DNA from: JANPJV01 sp031425695
GTDB lineage: Bacteria; Pseudomonadota; Gammaproteobacteria; Xanthomonadales; SZUA-5
Length of the DNA stretch: 21,947 nucleotides
Direction: 5' to 3'
Assembly (NCBI GenBank): GCA_031425695.1
Contig: JANPJV010000128.1
Coordinates: forward strand, 1 to 21,947
This document shows, piece by piece, positions 7,797 to 15,924 of the stretch. The notes beneath the pieces were generated by a model. It saw only the letters and a list, made by a program, of their open reading frames with translations, did not search any database and had not been told where the DNA came from. A program made the position numbers and the translations under genes. Positions within the stretch are counted from its first letter, which is position 1; every line of letters starts with the position of its first letter.

Positions 7797-8642
7797 TCAA
7801 CTGTTGAGAAAATCGATCAGTTGGGCATTGAACTCAGCAGCATGCGAGGCATTCATGCCGTGCGGGCCGCCCTTGATGACGTGCAGGCGGCTGCCAGCGA
7901 GCGCCTTGTGAGTTCGCGCACCACTGACTTCGAACGGCACGATGGCGTCGGCGTCGCCATGAATCACCAGGCTCGGCACCTTGATCTTGGCGAGGTCGGC
8001 GCGGAAGTCGGTGCGTCCGAAGGCGCCGATGCAATCGAGGGTGGCCTTCGGTGATGCAAATGCGGCGATCGAACACAAGTACTGGCGCTGCTGCTCACTG
8101 ACCGCGAGCTTGCCGCCCGCAGTGAAGAATTTCTTGGAAAACTCGTCGAGAAAGGCGAGACGATCGTCTTTGACCCCTTGCTCGGACTTGGCAATGGTGA
8201 CGTCGTCCCGGACGCCCTCGGGATTGTCGGCGGACTTGTACATATAAGGCGTCACCGCGCCAGCGAACACCGCCTTGGCCACGCGCCCGGCGCCGTAAGT
8301 GCCGAGGTAACGCGCGACTTCGCCTCCGCCCATCGAGAAGCCCACCAGCGTGGCCTCGCGCAAGTCGAGCATGGACATCAGCGCATCGAGGTCGGCGGCG
8401 AAGGTGTCGTAGTCGTAGCCGGTCCACGGCTGCGATGACTGGCCGAAGCCGCGACGGTCGTACGCAATGACCCGGAATCCAGCATCCACGATGGCAGCCA
8501 CTTGCGGTTCCCATGCGCGGGCGCTCAACGGCCAGCCGTGAATGAGGACGACTGGTTTGCCGCTGCCGTAATCCTGGTAGTGCAACTCGACCGAGGCCCG
8601 TGTTGTTCCGGGCGTGGCTGGCGCGACGCTGATTCTGGGCAT
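7797..8642 (-). CDS. Alpha/beta hydrolase of the non-heme chloroperoxidase / arylesterase family
   Basis: This 281-residue protein has the full alpha/beta-hydrolase layout. The oxyanion-hole region is VVLIHGWPLS (31-40), and YDRRGFGQSSQP follows at 61-72. The nucleophile elbow GFSMGG carries Ser103, the acid lies in HGDADAIVP (Asp 230/232), and the catalytic His is in GGPHGM (261). This is the bacterial non-heme haloperoxidase/perhydrolase/esterase group; the natural substrate cannot be told from sequence and is probably a carboxylic ester. The frame is open to ATG 8729. The start at 8642 (MPRISVAP) is preferred because it matches the usual N-terminus and length of about 275-280 residues; 8690 is an alternative. 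None of these starts has a strong ribosome site. There is no signal peptide in the short form, so it is cytoplasmic. Confidence 0.9.
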   Translation of the reverse strand: MPRISVAPATPGTTRASVELHYQDYGSGKPVVLIHGWPLSARAWEPQVAAIVDAGFRVIAYDRRGFGQSSQPWTGYDYDTFAADLDALMSMLDLREATLVGFSMGGGEVARYLGTYGAGRVAKAVFAGAVTPYMYKSADNPEGVRDDVTIAKSEQGVKDDRLAFLDEFSKKFFTAGGKLAVSEQQRQYLCSIAAFASPKATLDCIGAFGRTDFRADLAKIKVPSLVIHGDADAIVPFEVSGARTHKALAGSRLHVIKGGPHGMNASHAAEFNAQLIDFLNS

Positions 8643-8774
8643 GCTTGGTCCCGACGGTTGAGGGTCGCCATCCGGTTGCTTGTTGGTCATTGCAAACGGT
8701 GTGTGTGCCAGCACCATGCCAGCGCGCATGTGATGCCCGCTTCAACGACGCAGACCTGCAATGACGAGTAGAAA

Positions 8775-8803
8775 CTTATTCGCCGGGTTGATGGACAAAT
8801 AAG
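8775..8803. promoter_or_regulatory. Inverted repeat CTTATT-N17-AATAAG upstream of the hydrolase
   Basis: CTTATT (8775-8780) and AATAAG (8798-8803) form a spaced dyad about 130 bases upstream of the hydrolase start, in an otherwise GC-rich gap. It could be a regulator site or part of the promoter. There is no matching regulator gene next door, so this is only a candidate. Confidence 0.25.
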
Positions 8804-8909
8804 CGCACCGCGATGAGCGACCGGACTTCGAAACCTTAGCTTGCGTCCCATCGCTTTCGGATCAGCGATCGAAGGCAGCGTCCCTGCCGCCTTCGACATG
8901 ACCGCCAGA

Positions 8910-10106
8910 TCAGGGAGTCGGCCAGGCTTGGGTGGTGGGCTCGAATCGCTTCGATCGCGCGATGTTCCCCCCGAGGTCCGACGGGATGTGGTAGTTCCAG
9001 AAATAGCCCGCGCCCTGCGCCTGCACGCCCCAGCGCGGACGCTCATTCTGGCCGTCGGGGCCGCTGCCGAATCCGGTGGCCCAGACGCCCGCGAGACCGG
9101 GGACAGATCCGGTGTTACCACTGCCCAGGAATGCCCAGCCAGCGCTTGGGGTCCACCATGACTCCTCGAAGCGCAGCCCGGACCGATGTTGCATCTTTTG
9201 CATCTCCCAGCTCATGTTCCAGACGCTCGGCTGGTACTCGAATTTCGAATCCCAGTAGAACGGGGTCGATCCCGACGGGGCGTGGAGATTGCCCCAGACC
9301 TGCATGCGATATGGGCCCGCTGGAACGTTGAGAGGCAGGTACGGCTGCCCGCTCAGGTTGTGACCGCACACATTGGTGATGTCGTAGCTCTGGCCATTGT
9401 GCGTATAGGTCGCCTTGAGCGTCTGGACGGTGGTAACCACAGCGGTTTTCGAGTTGTCGAACTTCTTGTATCGATCGAACCAGACCCAGGAAGTACCGTT
9501 CTGGCAATTCCGTTTTACCGAGAATTCTTCGACGTTGGTGTTCTCGGGGTCGAGGGTGGCACTCGTGAGCGCTTCGGGCCAGTACATCTGCCAGGTCTCG
9601 ACCATCCCGGGAACACTGCGACCGAAGTAGTAGGCGTCCACCGCGAACAAGGCACCGTTTGGATCGTTACCGGCACCATAGGCGTAGGTGCCACGGTACT
9701 CACCGTTGTAGAACGGGTAGTAGCTCGTGGCCTGGCCGTTAGTCGCCGGAATGTCGAGTCCGGCAGGCGGTGTCGCAGGGATTGCGTAAACCGTCGTGCG
9801 TGCGAGCTCGGGCGCCGTCGGCTGTGGGTCGGGGCCGTTGTGGCCGCGCAGGATCAAGGTCGTCCCGGCCGTGGAGGTCCAGGGCCAGGGGTACGCGCCG
9901 GTCTGTCCGTCGCACGCAAACCGCACGTTGTTGTCCAGCCACACGCAACCGTAGGCCGCTTCCTTCAGCGACCAGGTGACAGTCGTGGTGCAGTAGGTTT
10001 GACCAACGCCAAGGGTGCAGGCAGGCGCGGAGAGCGTCGCGGCACTCGCCCCGGGGGCGATCCCGGACAAAGCCAGGGCTAACAGTGTAGGAGCGGTAAA
10101 TCGCAT
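8910..10106 (-). CDS. Exported protein of unknown function with an N-terminal Ig-like, cysteine-paired domain
   Basis: The 398-residue product begins with a signal peptide (MRFTAPTLLALALSGIAPGA, cut near A-S-A at 22). The start at 10106 has a GAGAGAAC ribosome-site candidate 5-12 bases upstream; the longer frame to 10202 lacks a signal peptide. Residues about 25-95 have the pattern C-T-L-G-V-G-Q-T-Y-C-T-T-T-V-T-W, then GCVWLDNNVRFACDG. This resembles small Ig-like domains with two disulfides common in exported xanthomonad proteins. The remainder is Trp/Tyr/Asn-rich (for example GEYRGTYAYGAGNDPNG, ETWQMYWPEA, EESWWTPSAGW) with two further Cys (RNCQNG, NVCGHN). It looks like a secreted beta-rich, perhaps carbohydrate-binding, domain, but I do not recognise the family and see no catalytic motif. 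Confidence 0.82.
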   Translation of the reverse strand: MRFTAPTLLALALSGIAPGASAATLSAPACTLGVGQTYCTTTVTWSLKEAAYGCVWLDNNVRFACDGQTGAYPWPWTSTAGTTLILRGHNGPDPQPTAPELARTTVYAIPATPPAGLDIPATNGQATSYYPFYNGEYRGTYAYGAGNDPNGALFAVDAYYFGRSVPGMVETWQMYWPEALTSATLDPENTNVEEFSVKRNCQNGTSWVWFDRYKKFDNSKTAVVTTVQTLKATYTHNGQSYDITNVCGHNLSGQPYLPLNVPAGPYRMQVWGNLHAPSGSTPFYWDSKFEYQPSVWNMSWEMQKMQHRSGLRFEESWWTPSAGWAFLGSGNTGSVPGLAGVWATGFGSGPDGQNERPRWGVQAQGAGYFWNYHIPSDLGGNIARSKRFEPTTQAWPTP

Positions 10107-10978
10107 CGTTGGTTCTCTCGAAGGTGGTGGGGTGCAGCCGATCCTTTGCGGTGCCGCAGCTACGCGCGCAGGATCGGAGCGGCAAAGCGACAAGCAAAGC
10201 AATGGGCGACCGCCAAGTCACTCGCGGGATCTCGGCAGGCGCTTGTCGTATCAGCTCGGAGCGGCGAGGGGCGATCGATCAAAGCCACGCGAGAATTTGG
10301 CGCGGGCAACGGCGCGCGCGAGGTGGTGCTTTTCAACAAACGCGGAAACGTGTCGATGCGGCTCTGTCGCTGCATCGACCGTCCCGCGGTACAACGCTAT
10401 ACGCACGTCATGGGCGCCGTCAGTTTCCAGAGCCGTGGAAAACAGCGTCCCATCAGTGGGCCCTGCCCGCGCTGCTTTGCTTTTCTACGCAGTGGCTACC
10501 TTCAATACCTGGCGCGTCCATCAACCTGCCTTCGGGCTACGTCCACGCAGCTTGTGGCTGTGGATTGACGGCGGCCAAGCGACTGACATCAGTCCACTGT
10601 GACAGCCGCGAAACCCGGCGCCCACACTGCAGCAAAACAGCGCGTGGGCGAAATGACCGGGATGAAGTCTTCCCGTCATTCGGCTGGCACGCTCATGACG
10701 GTTGCCGGGCCTTGCCCGCACGCATGGGTCGAGTTCGAGATCGTCGATGGGAAGAAAGGTCAGCTGTCGAGCCAGCCGCCCTACCCCACCGCCGCCGTCG
10801 CCTCGACATCTCAGCCAATCTCGGAAAGCCTGAAGTCAACCCGCCGCCGCTGTTGAGCGCAGCCAGGCGCGCGGTGGTGTCCCCGCCGCGGGGCCGTTAC
10901 TGTTGGCGATGGCGGCGCTCCAGGGCGGTGCCATCTCATCGTCTACAATCGATTCAACCCGACATGATCGGTGCCTGA
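10107..10978. other. About 870 bp with no convincing gene
   Basis: A long plus-strand frame (10109-10978) and several overlapping shorter ones exist, but their translations are Arg/Ser/Pro-rich and lack domains or ribosome sites. One short stretch, about 10680-10760, reads CPHAWVEFEIVD. This faintly recalls a segment seen in some type VI secretion-associated proteins, and it loses sense a few codons later. It may be a relic. The minus-strand promoter of the 10106 gene and the plus-strand promoter of the 10979 gene must lie here. TACAAT at 10944-10949 could be a -10 element, but no matching -35 is seen. Confidence 0.5.
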
Positions 10979-12022
10979 GTGGCCGACTTATCAGTTTCGA
11001 TTTCGACACGCACGCGGATCTTGATGGTCACGCTTGCCGTCGGCGCCTTGTTGGTGTGGTGGCTTCAGGCACGCGACCAGACGAGTCCCGACACCGTGGC
11101 CGAAACCGTGTCCACGCAACTCCCCGTCGCGCAGGAAACCTCCGAGGCGCAAGCAATCGCCACTCCGCCCGAGTCGCCAGCGCCAGTAATTCCCGACCAG
11201 CCGAATTTGTCGCGCACCAGTCCACCGCCCTTTCGTTCGTCGCCACAGCAACGCGCCGTCGATCGCGAGCGGCTGGCGAACACCGTTGACCTCACTGAAA
11301 TCCTGGATGACCTGGAGCGCCGTGCTCGTGCGGGGGATTTCGACGCGCACATGCTGTTGCGGCGTATTCGCTCAGATTGTGGGCAGTTCGCGGGGCGATT
11401 CGGGATCGAAGGGCCGGATCCCGACCGGCTGGAACGCAATCTCGCGCATCTCGATCCGGATGAGCGCGAATTGGTGATGAGCTCCGCGCGGATCGACATG
11501 GCGCGCTGCGGTTCGCTTGCACAGCCGGAAGAGATAACGCCGCAATGGCGCGAAGAAGCGCGACTCTTTCGGCAACAATTGGCGAGCTTCTCCGACGCGC
11601 TTTCGCGCTTCCAGAATTCCGTGCCACTCCCGTTGCAGGAGACGCCGGCCGGAATTGCGCAGCGCGAGCGGCAACGCATTGCCGGTGCCGAGATTCTGCG
11701 CGATGGCGATCCGATGGACCTCGTACGCCACGCCCGTGGAATGCAGAGCTTGAGTCGATTCAGCGAGGCCGGTTATCTGCTTGCCGCCTGTCAATTGCTA
11801 CCGAGTTGTGCCGGCGACCCGGATGCCTTCATCCTGGCTGCGGCGCGCGGCACGACGATCGCCAATGACCTGGCAGCATTCGCGCAGCTCCGGGATCTCT
11901 CGCCACGGCAACGCCGCATCGCGCTCGGCCAGAGTGCAGAAATCGTGAGCCACTGGCGCAACCAGCGCTTCGCAGAGATGTTGTCGCCAAAACCACGCAA
12001 CGCGCGCGGAGGTGGCCGGTGA
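10979..12022 (+). CDS. Membrane-anchored protein of unknown function (first of a coupled pair)
   Basis: The 347-residue product has one N-terminal transmembrane segment (about residues 14-31, ILMVTLAVGALLVWWLQA). It is followed by a Pro/Thr/Glu-rich linker to about residue 100 and a helical, Arg/Glu-rich periplasmic part. The segment LDDLERRARAGDFDAHMLLR resembles the helical-hairpin style of Sel1/TPR proteins. Near the C-terminus, LLAACQLLPSCAGDPDAF contains the A-C-x-L-x(3)-C motif also found in the next gene. The frame starts at GTG 10979; an ATG 15 codons later would start right at the membrane segment and is an alternative. The stop overlaps the next start (GTGA), so both genes are one operon. 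The family is seen as uncharacterised proteins in Xanthomonadales; the function is unknown. Confidence 0.8.
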   Translation: MADLSVSISTRTRILMVTLAVGALLVWWLQARDQTSPDTVAETVSTQLPVAQETSEAQAIATPPESPAPVIPDQPNLSRTSPPPFRSSPQQRAVDRERLANTVDLTEILDDLERRARAGDFDAHMLLRRIRSDCGQFAGRFGIEGPDPDRLERNLAHLDPDERELVMSSARIDMARCGSLAQPEEITPQWREEARLFRQQLASFSDALSRFQNSVPLPLQETPAGIAQRERQRIAGAEILRDGDPMDLVRHARGMQSLSRFSEAGYLLAACQLLPSCAGDPDAFILAAARGTTIANDLAAFAQLRDLSPRQRRIALGQSAEIVSHWRNQRFAEMLSPKPRNARGGGR

Positions 12023-12996
12023 AGGGTTGGATCGGATTGGGCGTTTTCGTTGTTGTGGCGGTCATCGTAGGGGTTGGCGTCATCGGCAACGAGCCCGCAA
12101 CGGGCGACGGAACCGGTGTCGTCCGCGCAACGGCTGCAGACCCGGTCACTGTAATGCCAGTCGCGCTGGGCCCGGCAGTAGTAACCGCCAGCAGTTCGGA
12201 CCGCTCAGGTACGCCCGCCGAAATCGACGTGGCGACCGACGTCTTGCCAGACCGAACGAATGCGGAGCCCGACCGGTTGTCGCTCGAACAGGCAAGCGCC
12301 CACATGCGCCAGCGACTACGCGATCGGGACTGCAGGCTGACGCGGGAAGCGAATCAGCCGGAGAAAACGGCAGAGCGCGAGGAAACGGAATGGCAGTGGC
12401 TGCCCGCGGAATCGGTGGCGGCCGAGCGCGCCGCCTTTGCGGAATCCAGTCGGCGCATGCTCGACGGCTGCCACGACGACCCTGCTGACGAGGAGCAGCG
12501 GCGGATCCTGGATTCCCGCCGCGCGGTCGAATTGGCTGCGGCGGTCGCGGCCGGCGACCTGCAGGCACGCATCGAGGCGCTGGATGTTCCGCGCGGCGCC
12601 GGACCAGACTATCCCGACGAGCTCTATCCCCTTGCGCGCGATGTCTTCGCCTCGAAAGATCCGGAAGCTCTTTATCGGCTCGGTCGGCTATCCGATCGCT
12701 ACGGCCAGGGTATGGGCTGGCGTGATATCCCGGAACCCGAGCTGGTCTGGTCATTGGTCGCCTGCGACCTCGGACGCGATTGCGGTTCGGGCAGCCGTGC
12801 GCTCGATCAGGATTGCCTCGCTTACGGCGGCTGCGGACACCCCAACCTCGAATCCGCGCTGCGCGATCGCGTCTCCCCACACCAGTTCGAAAGCGCCCAG
12901 ACCTTCCGTCAGGGAATCGTCGAGCACTACCGCGCCGGTGAACTCGAGCGCTTCATGCAACGCGATCCGCGTATGCGCGGTTCCGGCGGCGGGTGA
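12019..12996 (+). CDS. Membrane-anchored protein of unknown function with Sel1-like helices and Cys motif (second of the pair)
   Basis: The 325-residue product begins with a single membrane segment (WIGLGVFVVVAVIVGVGVIG, residues 4-23), a low-complexity linker and a helical domain. ALYRLGRLSDRYG (about 215-230) resembles a Sel1/TPR turn. The Cys block ACDLGRDCGSGSRALDQDCL, then AYGGCG (about 245-270), suggests two disulfides in the periplasm. The A-C-x-L-x(3)-C-(G/A) motif is shared with the upstream protein, so the two are probably distant paralogues. The GTG start at 12019 is fixed by a near-perfect GGAGGTG ribosome site at 12008-12014 and by the 4-base GTGA overlap with the previous stop. 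Function unknown; the two products may act as a pair at the inner membrane. Confidence 0.82.
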   Translation: MKGWIGLGVFVVVAVIVGVGVIGNEPATGDGTGVVRATAADPVTVMPVALGPAVVTASSSDRSGTPAEIDVATDVLPDRTNAEPDRLSLEQASAHMRQRLRDRDCRLTREANQPEKTAEREETEWQWLPAESVAAERAAFAESSRRMLDGCHDDPADEEQRRILDSRRAVELAAAVAAGDLQARIEALDVPRGAGPDYPDELYPLARDVFASKDPEALYRLGRLSDRYGQGMGWRDIPEPELVWSLVACDLGRDCGSGSRALDQDCLAYGGCGHPNLESALRDRVSPHQFESAQTFRQGIVEHYRAGELERFMQRDPRMRGSGGG

Positions 12997-13030
12997 ACCA
13001 GCGCGAGCAGTAGAACCAGACCATACAATT

Positions 13031-13046
13031 CTTCGCGCGGGCGAAG
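13031..13046. terminator. Hairpin between convergent genes
   Basis: CTTCGC (13031-13036), loop GCGG and GCGAAG (13041-13046) form a perfect six-base-pair stem, extendable by one T-A pair. It lies 35 bases after the stop of the 12019-12996 gene and downstream of the convergent lipoprotein gene. Read on the minus strand it is followed by AATTGTATGG, only slightly T-rich. It may be a bidirectional terminator. Confidence 0.4.
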
Positions 13047-13087
13047 ATCTGGGCGCAGTCAGCGCGCAGTCCGGTTGCGAGGCTCTG

Positions 13088-13113
13088 CTCGCGCGCTCTA
13101 CTTCGCGCGCGAG
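13088..13113. terminator. Nine-base-pair hairpin spanning the stop codon of the DUF4349-type gene
   Basis: CTCGCGCGC (13088-13096) pairs perfectly with GCGCGCGAG (13105-13113) around an eight-base loop. The lipoprotein stop codon (minus strand, 13098-13100) lies in the loop. No U-tract follows in the minus-strand direction, so it may be an mRNA 3'-end stabiliser or part of a terminator together with the next hairpin. Confidence 0.4.
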
Positions 13114-13955
13114 TTGCGTGTCGCCCAGCGCCAGAGCCAGCGCCAGAGCAATGCCAGCGGAAAGAACAGGATCATCAGCGGTAGTAGAAAGCCGGCGTAC
13201 TCGGCAGCACCTTCGACGCCATCTTCCAAATTCGATGCGAAAGTCTCCCAGAGCTCGCCGACGGAGAAATCCGATTCCTCTTCCCATTCTGCGTTGCTGG
13301 CGAAATCGATCTTGAGATGGTTCGTTTCGATACGGCGCCGCTGTTGCGCTGCGTCCTGCGCGAGCGAGTGCAGTTGCGCGTCGACCGTTGCAAGGCGTTC
13401 CGACAGGGTGATGAGGTCAGTCACCGCGAGGTCATCGCGCTCACTGAATTCAAGCAGCTTCGCTCGCTGCCGCGTGAGCAGATCCTTGGCGTCGGTCACC
13501 GCGGCGACGGCGTCGGCCAGATCCTCTGCGTGTGTGTTCCGGCTGGCTGCCTGAACTCCGTTGGCGCCGAGCTCCACCAGCCGTTCGACGCCGGCGGGCA
13601 CCACGCGCATGGCAATGCTGCCGGTAGCTTGGCGCCCTGAAGTCGATTCCACTGCCAACACGCTGCAGGCGCCAAAGCGCTCATCGTTGCATGCGCTCTG
13701 CAACGCGGAAATCCGTCCAGCAATGCTTTCTGGCGCAACTTCAAATTTGACCGTATGCGCGTAGGCCAAAAAGCCTCCGGTCTTGGACTCCACCCCCGCG
13801 ACGCCCTCAGGCGGCGCGGTCTCTACCGCCATGACTTCCTTCTTGCAGGCTCCGAGGACATAGACCAGGAGGAACAAGGCGACTGCTCTACAAAGCACTC
13901 GGACGTCCGACGCTTGAATGTCGTTCGTCACCCGCACGCTGGAGGGAAGGTTCAT
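13098..13955 (-). CDS. DUF4349-type lipoprotein with coiled coil and C-terminal membrane helix
   Basis: The 285-residue product has a lipoprotein signal with lipobox LGAC (Cys37), preceded by the hydrophobic run AVALFLLVYVLGA. The extracytoplasmic domain contains GGFLAYAHTVKFEVAPESI and the paired-Cys segment SACNDERFGACSVLAVEST. A helical region (about 165-235, AKLLEFSERDDLAVTDLITL onward) is likely a coiled coil. A C-terminal membrane helix (about 258-275, FLLPLMILFFPLALLWRWLW) and a basic tail follow. This order matches the DUF4349 family, lipoproteins of unknown role in the envelope. ATG 13955 gives a rather long n-region; a GTG at 13898 would give a more typical signal. The gene is transcribed alone and converges on the 12019 gene. 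Confidence 0.84.
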   Translation of the reverse strand: MNLPSSVRVTNDIQASDVRVLCRAVALFLLVYVLGACKKEVMAVETAPPEGVAGVESKTGGFLAYAHTVKFEVAPESIAGRISALQSACNDERFGACSVLAVESTSGRQATGSIAMRVVPAGVERLVELGANGVQAASRNTHAEDLADAVAAVTDAKDLLTRQRAKLLEFSERDDLAVTDLITLSERLATVDAQLHSLAQDAAQQRRRIETNHLKIDFASNAEWEEESDFSVGELWETFASNLEDGVEGAAEYAGFLLPLMILFFPLALLWRWLWRWATRNSRAK

Positions 13956-14274
13956 CAAAGATCTTCGAAGCTCGCAACGTATGCAGACTTGCATAGATAT
14001 GCAGAGTGGGAAACCGGCCTGAGAAACCTTCGCTTTGCCTTCCCGCCACTAGCGGGGTTGAACGTATACGCATCCAAGGCCAGGTCGGACAGCGGGCGTC
14101 GCGTTCGGGCGTGACCCTGGCATCCACCTTTTATCGCGCGCCGTGGTACAGGTGTCCTCGGGCCTTCCGCATGGATTTCTCCCGCCGTGATCGATCGGGT
14201 CGCCCGGCGCCGCGTAGTTCAAGTGTCGCGATCGCCGTTACGCATCGCCCTGACCATCACACAGGCAGAAACTC
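13956..14274. other. Divergent intergenic region (about 320 bp)
   Basis: This gap separates the minus-strand DUF4349-type gene from the plus-strand propeller gene and must contain both promoters. The only local symmetry I see is GCATA-GA-TATGC at 13991-14002, inside a pair of ATGCAGA direct repeats (13981-13987 and 14000-14006). It lies 35-45 bases upstream of the lipoprotein start and could be an operator. No gene is recognisable. Confidence 0.45.
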
Positions 14275-15363
14275 ATGAGCAAAACACTCAAATTGTGCAC
14301 CCTGGCGTTCGCGTCGCTGCCGTGCCAAGTGCCGGCTGCTACCTTTGTCGATCTGTTCGTGCCAGGCGTCAGGGATCACGCATTTTCCAAGGACGGGCAC
14401 CTGTTGATGACCAGCGGAAACAAGCTCGTCGACTACGACACCAACACTTGCTCGTCCACCGTCATGTTTGACGCAGGAGTGCCCCTGCTTGGGGTGGATT
14501 TTTCTACGGACGGCAACATGGTGGCAGTCGCTTCCTACCGCATCGAGCAAGGATACGGTCAATTCCATTATACGAACCGCAGCTTCATGCGCGAATTCGT
14601 GACCCAGCATTTCCCGGCGGGAGTATATGAACAAAGCACCTTCATGCCCGCATGGACTCAAGACAACAAGCTCCTCATCAGCAGCTCCTATCCGAGCGGC
14701 GGGGCTGGTTCCCTGCGCGAATTCGACCCGGAGTCGCAGTCGCTGGTGAGTATCGCGTCGGTTACTCAGAACACATTCCTCGCGAGCGCCGCTGCGAGCC
14801 CAATCGTTGCCATCGGCGAGGGGAGCAACATCTTGGGCCCTCTGCATGCTTTGGATACGAGCACGGGCAGTATCGTCGCCAGCATCAATACCCAGCGTTA
14901 TATCTTTGATGTCGCTGTGAATTTCAAAGGTAATCGGTTCGTGGTGCCAAGTTATTCCGGGGCACGCGTGTATGATCTCATCGGCGCCAGCTTCGTACTG
15001 GCCGGCGTGATCGGTCAGCACGGCGAAACTGGTGCGGTTGGTGCTGTATTTTCGCCCGACGGCACGAAACTGATCACCGCCAATTGGCACTGGCGCGACC
15101 CGGCACATCGCGGGCTGAGGATCTATGACGCCAGCACGCTTGCGCCAATTGCAAGCGTCGACAACTATGATTACTCCTGGGGCGGCACTGCCCCCTTTGC
15201 CGAAGGTCGTTTGAGCATTTCGCCGGACGGCCAATGGGTCGTCGCCAATATCGCCAACTATGGCGTGCGCCTATACAACGTCTCGCAGGAGCTCAATGGG
15301 GTGTACACGGAAGATTGCACGGGTGGCAAATCCCTGTCAATCCGGGAATATGGCTACAGATAA
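14275..15363 (+). CDS. Exported WD40/YVTN-like beta-propeller protein
   Basis: The 362-residue product starts with a signal peptide (MSKTLKLCTLAFASLPCQVP then AA, cut near residue 22). The body is a run of four-strand blade-like units containing AFSKDGHLLMTSG, DFSTDGNMVAVAS, VFSPDGTKLITAN and LSISPDGQWVVANI. This is the S-P-D-G-x-x-(L/V) pattern of WD40/YVTN propellers. Between the blades lie aspartates and aromatics (YDTNTCSSTV, RIYDASTLAPIASV). Two cysteines at the ends (TNTC near 60 and EDCTGG near 350) might close the propeller. No enzyme motif is visible, so a binding or scaffold role outside the cytoplasm is likely. The start at 14275 directly precedes the signal core and has a weak AGAAA ribosome site. 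The C-terminus lacks the GFE tail of the two larger proteins. Confidence 0.8.
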   Translation: MSKTLKLCTLAFASLPCQVPAATFVDLFVPGVRDHAFSKDGHLLMTSGNKLVDYDTNTCSSTVMFDAGVPLLGVDFSTDGNMVAVASYRIEQGYGQFHYTNRSFMREFVTQHFPAGVYEQSTFMPAWTQDNKLLISSSYPSGGAGSLREFDPESQSLVSIASVTQNTFLASAAASPIVAIGEGSNILGPLHALDTSTGSIVASINTQRYIFDVAVNFKGNRFVVPSYSGARVYDLIGASFVLAGVIGQHGETGAVGAVFSPDGTKLITANWHWRDPAHRGLRIYDASTLAPIASVDNYDYSWGGTAPFAEGRLSISPDGQWVVANIANYGVRLYNVSQELNGVYTEDCTGGKSLSIREYGYR

Positions 15364-15673
15364 ATGCTTCTGCGTTGAACCACAAGCGCCAAAGTCTATT
15401 TCTCTGTGGGTGGCTTCTGCTCGCCGAACCCGTGTTTGCATGCACGGATTAAAAACGCGGAGCGACGCGGTGGCCAAGGTCCTGTAGCGCGCCACCGGGA
15501 ATGTGGTACCGGATCGCTCGTGTAGGTCATGTTGCCCGCGAAGCGGGCTACTTGACGGTGTTCGGGAAGAACGTCAAGTAGCCCGCTGGCGCGGGCAACA
15601 TGACCTACGAAAAGCCACTGACGTCTGCGCAGGTAGCCGGCGTGATTCAACCGACTCCAGCCCTACCCTTCGA
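15364..15673. other. Intergenic region containing a REP-type element; no gene
   Basis: The 310 bases after the propeller gene contain the large inverted repeat described separately (15522-15608). They also hold a looser GGTGGC/GCCACC pairing near 15469-15504. Short open frames here are not credible. Confidence 0.6.
15522..15608. repeat. REP-like pair: 87-bp near-perfect inverted repeat
   Basis: Arms 15522-15557 and 15572-15608 are almost fully complementary, around a 14-base loop that itself contains GTTC/GAAC. Each arm also carries its own short palindrome. The left one is GCCCGC-GAA-GCGGGC, with the very stable GAA mini-loop. The right one is GCCCGC, then TGGC, then GCGGGC. This head-to-head layout matches REP/BIME units mobilised by RAYT (Y1 family) transposases. 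No RAYT gene lies in the window. It sits between a complete gene and a peptidase remnant, at the start of the scrambled region. Confidence 0.75.
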
Positions 15674-15868
15674 CTAGCCCGCGTTGAGATGCTTGTCGAA
15701 GAAACGCTCCATGGCCTCATAGAACTCGAAGCGATTTTCTTCGTTGTTGAAACCGTGGCCTTCGTTGTCTTTGACCATGTACTGCACGTCGACGCCGCGC
15801 TTTTTCAGTGCCTCGACCATCTGGTCGCTCTCCGCCTTTTTGACGCGCGGATCATTGGCGCCGCGCAA
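15674..15868 (-). pseudogene. C-terminal remnant of an S9 prolyl oligopeptidase-family peptidase
   Basis: Only about 65 codons remain. They read GANDPRVKKAESDQMVEALK, then GVDVQYMV, then DNEGHGFNNEENRFEFYEAM. This is the last part of an S9 peptidase catalytic domain; the catalytic Asp (GANDPR) and His (EGHGF) are present, but the Ser motif and everything before it are missing. Family members normally have 600 or more residues. Upstream of GAND the frame stays open to about 15955 without homology, and it has no ATG; TTG 15868 is only nominal. The junction near 15866 coincides with a drop in GC content, so the gene was cut by insertion or deletion of foreign DNA. Confidence 0.8.
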
Positions 15869-15924
15869 CGCGTATCGCGCATGGAAAACGCTGTTTGCCA
15901 GATTGATACCAACGAGTTCATGAC

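Noticed and set aside
9186..10082. 298-residue plus-strand frame opposite the exported protein.
   Set aside because: Composition is typical of antisense GC-rich shadow; the opposite frame has a signal peptide and coherent protein text.
10599..10856. Open frame containing CPHAWVEFEIVD, reminiscent of a type VI secretion-associated segment.
   Set aside because: Only about a dozen residues match my memory, the following text is low-complexity, and there is no ribosome site; too little for a gene or a named relic.
10109..10978. 289-residue plus-strand open frame.
   Set aside because: Arg/Ser/Pro-rich shadow-type composition, starts inside the untranslated leader of the opposite gene, and has no domain.
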